From: DATFKA01 sp042095835
GTDB taxonomy: Bacteria > Bacteroidota > Bacteroidia > Chitinophagales > Saprospiraceae
DNA length: 46,903 nt
Assembly (NCBI GenBank): GCA_042095835.1
Contig: JBELML010000034.1
Span: 1 to 46,903, forward strand
Reading direction: 5' to 3'
In this document: in pieces, positions 40,872 through 46,903 of the stretch
Numbering within the stretch: position 1 is the first letter of the stretch
How the letters are laid out: each line of letters begins with the position of its first letter
Program-made: the position numbers and the translations under genes
Notes under the pieces: generated by a model
Databases searched by the model: none
What the model saw: only the letters and a program-made list of their open reading frames with translations
What the model was told of the DNA's origin: nothing

Positions 40872-41201
40872 TTAAGGATTTACTTTCTGAAAAGATAATC
40901 CTCGAGCGCCCCAGTTAGAAATGGTGATTCCTTCAATCTTACCTTTTTTGTTTCTGTGGAAAGAGAGATTTTTGAAGTCTCGCACATCGGAAGTAAAAAG
41001 ATTCTGATTGACCATTTTTAAAGGGATATCTTCTACTCTATAATGTTGAAGTAGGAGTTGACCGTCCAGTTGAACAATCGAATAGCTAGTACTTAGTTTA
41101 GGGGTATTAGTGGTTTGGTCTAGGAGAGTGCCTGCTCCTAAATTAAAGACTCCTAAGGTAGAGAATGTATTATTTCGGATGAAGTGGCTTCGATTAGATG
41201 A
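40872..41201 (-). pseudogene. C-terminal remnant of a serine hydrolase (beta-lactamase family)
   Basis: The frame is open for 109 codons between stops at 41204 and 40874 but has no ATG, GTG or TTG near its start. The translation (TSYSIVQLDGQLLLQHYRVE, FTSDVRDFKNLSFHRNKKGK, IEGITISNWGARGLSFQKV) resembles the C-terminal extension of beta-lactamase-family serine hydrolases, with the characteristic F.RN..GK..G..... pattern. The catalytic SxxK and YxN domains are missing. It follows the acetolactate decarboxylase gene by 14 bp. It is best read as a decayed gene tail. Confidence 0.55.
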
Positions 41202-41217
41202 TTACTCCATTACTATT

Positions 41218-41934
41218 TTACTTTGGTAAATAAAGATCCATCCTACCCAATTCGACCTCGTCTAGATGTCCCATCTTTTGTTCATCTTGGGTGATAAGAT
41301 GCAGGTGTACATTAGTATCATGGTGGGTGAAAATGCCTTGATGAGCTTTTGAAAAGAATCCGATGATTTCTACCTCCTCTCTTCCTAAAGGATAGTTGAT
41401 CTGACCTTGATGAGCTTCTTGAGGGGAGGAGACTTGGGTGCCAGGAGGCAGGTTTTGGATATGAATAAGGGCACTATTTATGCTGCCTCTTAGTTTAAAA
41501 ACAAAGGGCTCCTTAAAGTCTGCCATTTGACCTTCGATATATCGCTCGAGGACAGCAATAGTCTCAATATCTCGAGGTAATGGTTTTTTTGACCAAATTT
41601 GTTGGCGAGCGTAGACAAAAAACGGGGCACCTACATTATACGTTTCTTCTACTAGCATAGTAGAGTCACTAAGTACCTTGGATTGAAAGGATTGGCCATC
41701 CTTAATCAGAATTTCACCTCTAAGACCTGCTAGTGGCCCCAAACCGTATAGCCCTTTTTTATCGGGAATCGTATCTAAATGGATAATTGGATTCAACTCG
41801 CCTTTCCACATGACGTTTTTCATGGCACCGGCAATATGGACTTTACCAAGATGTTGCGCAGGTTGACTACAAGAAAGGGATATTAATAAAAGGACACTTG
41901 AAAGTAGTACCGATCTCTTTTTAAAAATTGCCAT
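41218..41934 (-). CDS. Acetolactate decarboxylase-like lipoprotein
   Basis: 238 aa. The N-terminus MAIFKKRSVLLSSVLLLISLSC is a lipoprotein-type signal. The rest resembles alpha-acetolactate decarboxylase (BudA/AlsD): GLYGLGPLAGLRGEILIKDGQ with a metal-site Glu, FVFKLRGSINSALIHIQNLPPGT with the active-site Arg region, and HHDTNVHLHLITQDEQKMGHLDEV giving the HxHx10H zinc ligands. The family converts acetolactate to acetoin. Export is unusual for this enzyme, because acetolactate is made in the cytoplasm. No acetolactate synthase gene is adjacent. Confidence 0.8.
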   Translation of the reverse strand: MAIFKKRSVLLSSVLLLISLSCSQPAQHLGKVHIAGAMKNVMWKGELNPIIHLDTIPDKKGLYGLGPLAGLRGEILIKDGQSFQSKVLSDSTMLVEETYNVGAPFFVYARQQIWSKKPLPRDIETIAVLERYIEGQMADFKEPFVFKLRGSINSALIHIQNLPPGTQVSSPQEAHQGQINYPLGREEVEIIGFFSKAHQGIFTHHDTNVHLHLITQDEQKMGHLDEVELGRMDLYLPK

Positions 41935-41964
41935 GATTTTAATGGTTTATTTTAGTGCTTTCAT

Positions 41965-42330
41965 TTAATACTGTCGAATGATCTCTCCACGACCTTTACC
42001 TTCCACACTACGGATGTAGGCTTTGTCTAGGCTACCAATCGATTCCATAGCAGACCGAATAGTACTACTTTCGGCAATATCTATTTGGACATAACCATGT
42101 TTTCTATCACCTACAAGCATTTCATGTTGAGTACGGAAATACTCGGTGAGTTTTTTCCGATGGTCCCGTAGCCACCAATAATCAAATACACATATTGTTT
42201 GGTAGGAACATAGTCTAATTTCCTTGATATAGAGTCCAAAAGAGGGAATAAATCTATGTTGTCTATGTGCCTATTGTGGTTCAATGCCGAGTCAAAAAGG
42301 AGAGCCACAGTAGGAACAGTAGGTTTCATA
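41965..42330 (-). pseudogene. Frameshifted remnant of an unrecognised gene
   Basis: Two minus-strand frames are complementary pieces. Upstream, LLDSISRKLDYVPTKQYVYL is followed by IIGGYGTI and ends soon after. Downstream, in the +1-shifted frame, WWLRDHRKKLTEYFRTQHEM is followed by LVGDRKHGYVQIDIAESSTI, RSAMESIGSLDKAYIRSVEG and KGRGEIIRQY, ending at the TAA at 41967-41965. The second piece is well-formed protein sequence without its own start. The 5' side runs into the 90-bp tandem repeat. I do not recognise the family. A sequencing error would also produce this pattern. Confidence 0.45.
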
Positions 42331-42467
42331 GGGCTAATACCGCTATGTTGTCTATGTGCCTATTGTGGTTCAAAACTAAGTCAAAAAAAGAGAACCACAG
42401 TAGGGACAGTAGTTTTCATAGGGCTAATACTACTATGCTATCTATGTGCCTATTATGGTTTATTTCT
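42254..42467. repeat. 89-90 bp tandem repeat, 2.4 copies
   Basis: Copies start at 42254, 42343 and 42433 with ctatgttgtctatgtgcc or a close variant; the third is cut after about 35 bp, just before the stop of the downstream-strand oxidoreductase gene. Each unit contains an internal inverted repeat (gccacagtag / ctattgtggt). One frame encodes a hydrophobic TVGTVGFIGLI repeat, but the first period is 89 bases, so it does not hold a frame. Confidence 0.85.
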
Positions 42468-42469
42468 TG

Positions 42470-43828
42470 TTACACCTCGTATTCTTTTGGATTGATTTTT
42501 ATTTGGCTGCCTTTTTTGTTGATGGCCTCGTGAATTTTATAAATACAGACCTCAGATTTGTAAGACTCTACCGCATCGTAGTTGAGCGTTTCTTCCTCCC
42601 GTACAGACTCAATGAAGTTGTACAAGTGGGCCGTATGAGAGGCCAAGTTGTAGACCTTGTCCATATCGTTCATCTCATTGATATTGTAGCTGATCTGCGG
42701 AGCGGTCTCCTTTATCCCGGAATCACCAGCCTCTTTCTCCTTGTATTTTTGCATATCTGCTAGGTTGGAGATGTAGCCTCTATCAATGTATTTCTGCCAT
42801 TTATTGCTTTTTACCTTAGATTCGCGGTAGATCTTATTGTCCTTGCCTTCGGAGATGATAAAGGCACCTTCATCTCCTATGAAACGCTCGTAAACACCAA
42901 TCGCACGCGAATTAGAAATGTTTTCATAGATGCCAATAGCAGGACCATTCGGCGTATCGTATTCGAGAATGGTCGCCATAGTATCCGCCTGCTCAAAGTT
43001 GAAATAAGAGTTGTTCCCAGCTGCATAAACAGTATGAGGAAAGGCTCCGAAGAACCAGTTGAAAATATCAATCTGGTGAGAACCTAAATCAGAGACAACG
43101 CCGCCGCCTAAACTTTTATAGTTACGCCAATTGTATACTTGATCTATGGAGTCGAAGCCGTATTGTTTGAGTGTTTTTAGGTCGAATTTGTCCCTTTTAT
43201 TGGGTTTTCTATGGTAAATGCTGGAGCGATTCCATTGGCCAATGGCATGCGTCAAGCGCCCAAACATTTTTTCTTTTTCTAATAATATTTTATGGGTGAA
43301 TCGATAACGATCATTGCTACGTCGTTGGCGACCAATTTGTAGCAGCTTACCCGTCTTTTTCATGCTTTCCGCCATCTTGCGAGCATCTTTGATGTTGTTC
43401 GACATTGCTTTCTCGCAATAAACGTGCAGGCCTGCCTCCATAGCATCAACGGCGTGCTGCATATGCCAAAAATCTGGTGTGGTGAGCACGATGGCATCAA
43501 GGTTCTCGGTCTCGATCAATTTATAAAAATTCTCGTAGGCCTTTATTTTGGTGTTATGCTCTTTATTAAATCGATCCTTGGTACTTTCTCTTCTACTTTC
43601 AACAATATCACAGACAGCAACGAGGTTGGCACTCGGTATTTTCGGGATATTATTAAAGACGACTCCGCGACCTCTTCCACCAAGTCCAACTACGGCCACA
43701 TTGACTTTGTCGGCAACGGTGAAGGGACTAGCTGTTATATTAAATGGATTACCAAGTACAAGACCTGTACCTAAAATTGAAGAGGTTTTGATAAAATTAC
43801 GCCTGTTTGTTTTGTTGCTATTTTGCAT
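42470..43828 (-). CDS. Gfo/Idh/MocA family oxidoreductase, Tat-exported
   Basis: 452 aa. Tat-type leader NKTNRRNFIKTSSILGTGLVLG. The NAD(P)-binding domain shows VNVAVVGLGGRGRGV and NLVAVCDIVESRRE. The conserved EK(P)-type segment is GLHVYCEKAMS, and KTGKLLQIGRQRRS follows. The C-terminal domain contains VYNWRNYKSLGGGVVSDLGSHQIDIFNWFFGAFPHTV with the usual catalytic D/H area. Exported members in Bacteroidota often act on sugars or glycosides. No glycan-utilisation genes are adjacent. The 3' end abuts the 90-bp tandem repeat. Confidence 0.9.
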   Translation of the reverse strand: MQNSNKTNRRNFIKTSSILGTGLVLGNPFNITASPFTVADKVNVAVVGLGGRGRGVVFNNIPKIPSANLVAVCDIVESRRESTKDRFNKEHNTKIKAYENFYKLIETENLDAIVLTTPDFWHMQHAVDAMEAGLHVYCEKAMSNNIKDARKMAESMKKTGKLLQIGRQRRSNDRYRFTHKILLEKEKMFGRLTHAIGQWNRSSIYHRKPNKRDKFDLKTLKQYGFDSIDQVYNWRNYKSLGGGVVSDLGSHQIDIFNWFFGAFPHTVYAAGNNSYFNFEQADTMATILEYDTPNGPAIGIYENISNSRAIGVYERFIGDEGAFIISEGKDNKIYRESKVKSNKWQKYIDRGYISNLADMQKYKEKEAGDSGIKETAPQISYNINEMNDMDKVYNLASHTAHLYNFIESVREEETLNYDAVESYKSEVCIYKIHEAINKKGSQIKINPKEYEV

Positions 43829-43845
43829 TGGATTGCGACTATTTA

Positions 43846-44044
43846 GGAATGAGTCAATAATAAATTAAACATCTTTACTTGTTCTTTTGCCGCCCAGTTT
43901 CGTTAAGGCTTTTTGTGCCGCAGGCACAAGCTAGGCAGGATGCGCTGCATCGCCTGCGCCTGCCTGCCGGCAGGCAGGTTTTTTGCCTCACTGAACAGCA
44001 AAATACCTGTGTAAATCTTGTATACTTTATTAATGCCCCATTCT
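43846..44044 (+). repeat. MITE-like element E
   Basis: About 199 bp, a direct near-copy of element D, 8.9 kb away. It differs by a few substitutions and by a roughly 20-bp insertion carrying the perfect palindrome cctgcctgccggcaggcagg (about 43959-43978) between the hairpin and the TTTTTTGCCTC box. The core hairpin is GATGC/GCATC (43939-43951). It lies upstream of the Tat oxidoreductase and downstream of apbE. Confidence 0.85.
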
Positions 44045-44081
44045 TTATTTGGGAAATGCTATAGAGAATGTTCGATTCTTA

Positions 44082-45059
44082 TTATACGAATTTAACTTTT
44101 TTTTGTGGAAGAAAAACTAATTCCTCCTCTTTACTATAAGCTACCCAGATGATTTCCGAAACTTCGTCGACCAATGCAGTAATTTCAGATACAGAAAGCA
44201 AGAAAAGTCCGGTAGAAAAGGCGTCGGAAAATGCCCCCTTCTCACAAGCTACCCAGACTCTGTCTATTTCGGATATCCCATTATTCTTGCCTGTGCGTGG
44301 GTCAAAAATATGCTGGCCTTGATGAAAGGTGCCAGATGCACTAACCACCAGATTAGCTATTTGGATTTGCTGCTGGACATAGGTATTGGCCAAGGTGAAT
44401 TGCCAAGGCTTTCCATCAGCTTTTAAACCAGCCGTCATGACCGTACTTTCTCCGGCATTAATAGAATAGTTGCCTACTTCTAGCTCCATTAAAAGATGAG
44501 CTAATTGATCAAGCGCATAGCCTTTTCCAATGCCTCCCAAATCGAATTGCATACCAGCTTTTACACAATAAAAGCGAGGATGCTCAGGATCGAGGTAGAG
44601 GCTGGCGGCCTGTTTTTCTGCTTGAGCGGTTTCGAGTGCCTTATTCATCTCAAAAGCATTCAAAAGGCCCTGCTTGGCTGCCCTAAAGATATTCATGTGC
44701 TCTCCTACGCCAATATCGAAGTTCCCATTCGTCCACTGTTGTACCTGAATTGCCTGCTGAAGAACTTCCCAGGTCTCCCGATCAATCCAGAGTTCTCCAC
44801 CTGCTTTCAATTTATTCATTCGACTGATATCGCTATCGGGTACAAAGCGACTGAGCTTTAACTCTAATTCGTCGAGTAATTGAAAACATTGAGTAGCTAC
44901 CTCTTCGGCAAAAGCCCTTTCTTCTTCTACAATAGACAATAGATATTGCGTAGCCATAGCCTGGTGTTCGAATTGGTGCATCATATTTAAGGTATGGTAA
45001 AGCGACCTATTCTTTTTTTCTTTCCCTGAGGAAAAGAAGTTCATTAGGTCAGTTGCCAA
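44082..45059 (-). CDS. apbE: FAD:protein FMN transferase (ApbE family)
   Basis: 325 aa. HQAMATQYLLSIVEEE begins the ApbE domain, followed by LSRFVPDSDISRMNKLKAGGELWIDRETWEVLQQA. FDLGGIGKGYALDQLAHLL and INAGESTVMTAG form the FAD-binding part, then HIFDPRTGKN and FSDAFSTGLFLLS the Mg2+/active-site end. Classical ApbE has NAGG; here the word is NAGE. The enzyme attaches FMN to Thr of Rnf/Nqr-type or other flavoproteins. Most homologues are lipoproteins; here no signal peptide is seen. A start at the MM near residue 26 would also suit. No Nqr or Rnf genes are in the window. Confidence 0.88.
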   Translation of the reverse strand: MATDLMNFFSSGKEKKNRSLYHTLNMMHQFEHQAMATQYLLSIVEEERAFAEEVATQCFQLLDELELKLSRFVPDSDISRMNKLKAGGELWIDRETWEVLQQAIQVQQWTNGNFDIGVGEHMNIFRAAKQGLLNAFEMNKALETAQAEKQAASLYLDPEHPRFYCVKAGMQFDLGGIGKGYALDQLAHLLMELEVGNYSINAGESTVMTAGLKADGKPWQFTLANTYVQQQIQIANLVVSASGTFHQGQHIFDPRTGKNNGISEIDRVWVACEKGAFSDAFSTGLFLLSVSEITALVDEVSEIIWVAYSKEEELVFLPQKKVKFV

Positions 45060-45098
45060 TTTATATTTCTTTGTTGGGAAAGGCTTAGTTTTGTAATG

Positions 45099-45258
45099 GA
45101 AGCTGTTTAAAGTTTCCTTGTTGGGCTATCAAAAACATCTTTTAAGGCTACTCTTCGTTAAAAAGCCTCATCTATGCGATGCATAGCTTGCGTTTTTTGC
45201 CTCGATTAGCCTCAAAATACTGTTTTCTCGCCTGCAACAGAAAACCTTAGACAACTTC
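45099..45258 (+). repeat. MITE-like element C
   Basis: 160 bp, reverse-complement near-copy of element B. Ends GAAGCTGT (45099) and ACAACTTC (to 45258). Core: CGTTAAAAAGCCTC, hairpin CTATGC/GCATAG with loop gat (45172-45186), then GCGTTTTTTGCCTC and AAAATACTG. It occupies nearly the whole divergent region between apbE and the fumarylacetoacetase gene, so promoters of one or both genes probably lie in or beside it. Confidence 0.85.
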
Positions 45259-45275
45259 ATGTAAAACTTGAGCCT

Positions 45276-46520
45276 ATGATCATAAATATACCGCCTGATT
45301 CCGATTTTTCTATCCATAATATTCCATTTGGTATTTTTTCTACTGCCAATAGCTCTCCAAGAGTAGGCGTTGCTGTTGGAGAGCATATCTTGGATCTATG
45401 GGCTGTAGCACAATTGGAGCTTTTTGATTTTGAAGTGAAGGTCTTGTGTCAACCTGTGTTAAATGATTTTATAGGTTTGGGAAAGAAGGTGACTTCTAAA
45501 GTGAGGAGTGATATTCAGGCTTGGCTGCGAGAAGAACATTCGCCTTTGGCAGATAAGCAAGGCCTTTTTGTCGCACAATCGGAGGCCAAGATGCATCTGC
45601 CCGTACGTATTGGAGACTATACCGACTTTTATTCAAGTATAGAGCATGCAACGAATGTAGGGAAGATGTTTCGCGACCCTGAGTATGCATTATTACCCAA
45701 TTGGCGGCATATTCCGGTAGGTTATCACGGGCGAGCTTCTTCGATTGTGGTCAGCGGTACGCCGATCAGGCGGCCTAGAGGTCAGGTTCTACCCCAAGGA
45801 GGTGCAGTGCCTATTTTTCAAGCGAGTAGCCGCCTAGATTTTGAATTAGAAACGGCTTTTATTATTGGAAAAGGGTCAAATATGGGCGCTGCTATTTCCA
45901 CAGAGGAAGCGGAAGATTATATTTTTGGAAAAGTACTATTCAATGATTGGTCGGCTAGAGATATACAGAAGTGGGAATATGTACCGCTTGGGCCTTTTTT
46001 GGGAAAGAATTTTGCCTCCTCCATTTCACCTTGGGTCGTGACCTTAGAAGCTTTGGCCCCTTTTCGAGTGGATGGTCCAAAGCAAGCACCTGAGGTCTTG
46101 CCTTATTTGCAATACCAAGGAGCAAAAAACTTTGATATTCATTTAGCAGTGGATATTCAACCAAGCGGAGGAGAACAAGAAACCATCTGTCGATCCAACT
46201 TTAAATACATGTATTGGAATATGGCACAGCAATTGGCGCATCATACCATCAACGGCTGTAATATCAAAGTAGGTGATATGATGGGTTCTGGCACCATTTC
46301 TGGAAAAACCAAAGACAGCTACGGTTCTATGCTTGAATTATCTTGGAGTGGTACTAAAGCTTTGACTTTAAAAGACGGCAGTAGTAGAACCTTTCTTGAA
46401 GATGGTGATAAGGTGATCATGCGCGGATATGCTCAGCGGGGGACTGTGCGTGTTGGGTTTGGAGAAGTGAGGGCCGAGGTCTTACCTAGTTGGGATACCA
46501 ATATTGCCAGCAAACGATAA
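45276..46520 (+). CDS. fahA: Fumarylacetoacetase
   Basis: 414 aa, the usual length. It hydrolyses fumarylacetoacetate to fumarate and acetoacetate in the last step of tyrosine breakdown. The metal/catalytic block is RIGDYTDFYSSIEHATNVGKMFRD with Asp117 and His124 in the places of the family's metal Asp and general-base His. WRHIPVGYHGRASSIVVSGT, RLDFELETAFIIGKGS and VLFNDWSARDIQKWEYVPLGPFLGKNFA complete the active site. The N-terminal SH3-like domain is present. No other tyrosine-degradation gene is in the window. It starts 17 bp after element C. Confidence 0.96.
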   Translation: MIINIPPDSDFSIHNIPFGIFSTANSSPRVGVAVGEHILDLWAVAQLELFDFEVKVLCQPVLNDFIGLGKKVTSKVRSDIQAWLREEHSPLADKQGLFVAQSEAKMHLPVRIGDYTDFYSSIEHATNVGKMFRDPEYALLPNWRHIPVGYHGRASSIVVSGTPIRRPRGQVLPQGGAVPIFQASSRLDFELETAFIIGKGSNMGAAISTEEAEDYIFGKVLFNDWSARDIQKWEYVPLGPFLGKNFASSISPWVVTLEALAPFRVDGPKQAPEVLPYLQYQGAKNFDIHLAVDIQPSGGEQETICRSNFKYMYWNMAQQLAHHTINGCNIKVGDMMGSGTISGKTKDSYGSMLELSWSGTKALTLKDGSSRTFLEDGDKVIMRGYAQRGTVRVGFGEVRAEVLPSWDTNIASKR

Positions 46521-46566
46521 TAAAGATGAGGGTAAAAATGAATAGGAAATCAATCAAAAAATAGTT

Positions 46567-46574
46567 TATATTTG
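46567..46574 (+). promoter_or_regulatory. TAnnTTTG promoter box for the Rpn-like gene
   Basis: TATATTTG matches the -7 consensus, 34 bp before the ATG. No TTTG is at the expected -33 position. Confidence 0.4.
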
Positions 46575-46608
46575 TTAAGACAAATTGTTGGAATTAAACA
46601 AAAAATTG

Positions 46609-46903
46609 ATGAATGTAAAGAAGGAAAAGTTTATAAATCCATTGACGGACTTTGGATTCAAGAAACTATTTGGAAGTGAACCGAATAAAGAACTACTCAT
46701 TGGTTTTTTGAATGAATTACTACCACAAAAGCATCAAATTGAGGATTTATCTTATGCACAAAATGAACACCAAGGACAAAGAGTAGTCGATCGAACGGCA
46801 ATTTTTGATATTTACTGTATAGGGAAAAATGAAGAAAGATTCATCGTAGAAGTGCAAAAGGCAAAACAAAATTATTTCAAAGACAGGAGTGTTTATTACG
46901 CTT
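46609..46903 (+). CDS. Rpn family / PD-(D/E)XK nuclease transposase-like protein, 5' part
   Basis: The first 98 residues are visible; the gene runs off the window. NPLTDFGFKKLFGSEPNKELLIGFLNELLP is the standard start of PF12784-type proteins. The nuclease core follows as DRTAIFDIYCIGKNEERFIVEVQKAKQNYFKDRSVYYA, with the Asp of FDIYC and the ExQK of VEVQK as catalytic residues. These proteins are related to recombination-promoting nucleases (RpnA) and are called putative transposases, although self-mobility is not shown. Adjacent inverted repeats cannot be judged because the 3' end is missing. Confidence 0.9.
   Translation, partial: MNVKKEKFINPLTDFGFKKLFGSEPNKELLIGFLNELLPQKHQIEDLSYAQNEHQGQRVVDRTAIFDIYCIGKNEERFIVEVQKAKQNYFKDRSVYYA

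Noticed and set aside
42256..42495. Small hydrophobic plus-strand protein made of two similar repeats
   Set aside because: It lies wholly in the tandem repeat, its first period is 89 bases so the frame is not kept, and no start context supports it.

Overview
The window looks like chromosomal DNA of a Bacteroidota bacterium, most likely Saprospiria (Lewinella/Saprospira-like). Evidence: a short RpoD-type sigma factor (289 aa), a C-terminal type IX secretion (T9SS) sorting domain, SdrD-like and GEVED surface domains, DUF3109, DUF3108, DUF1573 and DUF418 proteins, A-rich translation starts without Shine-Dalgarno sequences, and several TAnnTTTG promoter boxes. The genus is inference. I see no rRNA, tRNA, CRISPR array or prophage.

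Layout. 1-1139: 3' end of a repetitive cell-surface protein. 1218-2829 (-): a glutaredoxin-thioredoxin reductase fusion and a small Cys protein. 2830-3343: tandem repeats and a possible CRP/FNR-type operator. 3344-4961 (+): two double-domain universal stress proteins. 5317-5898 (-): DUF3109. 6277-8546 (+): CutC, then a P-loop kinase and an APH-fold kinase-like protein that are often one fused protein elsewhere. 8926-12343 (+): a bactofilin-like membrane protein and a GCS2-CBS fusion. 12441-14757 (-): gluconate dehydrogenase subunit 3-like protein and GMC oxidoreductase. 15090-17366 (+): aconitase. 17463-22467: OmpH/Skp, glucosaminidase, cold shock protein, MATE exporter, SET-domain protein and RuvC. 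22460-26038 (+): flippase-like protein, DUF3108 and PcfJ-like protein. 26063-31397 (-): signal peptidase I, DUF1573, RpoD and PNPase. 31750-33924 (+): VIT-domain T9SS cargo. 33983-40845 (-): an esterase, then six tightly packed genes including a molybdopterin oxidoreductase and a PHB-depolymerase-like lipoprotein. 40872-42467: two decayed genes, a secreted acetolactate decarboxylase and a 90-bp tandem repeat. 42470-45059 (-): Gfo/Idh/MocA oxidoreductase and ApbE. 45276-46520 (+): fumarylacetoacetase. 46609-46903: start of an Rpn/PD-(D/E)XK transposase-family nuclease.

The most unusual signal is non-coding. At least six intergenic elements of about 150-215 bp (6057-6270, 8545-8704, 19105-19260, 34967-35147, 43846-44044, 45099-45258), plus a likely relative (17996-18178) and a 73-bp derivative (12358-12430), share one architecture. 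Each has long imperfect terminal inverted repeats around a core of a CGTT..CCTC-like box, a short hairpin and a [G/A]CGTTTTTTGCCT-like box. The hairpin sequence differs between elements while its pairing is kept. None encodes a protein. They look like a family of non-autonomous MITE/REP-like elements, possibly expressed as structured RNA.

Most protein-coding content is housekeeping or envelope-related (redox defence, RNA turnover, secretion, cell wall, tyrosine breakdown). Function calls rest on recognised motifs and family resemblance read by eye; no database search was run.
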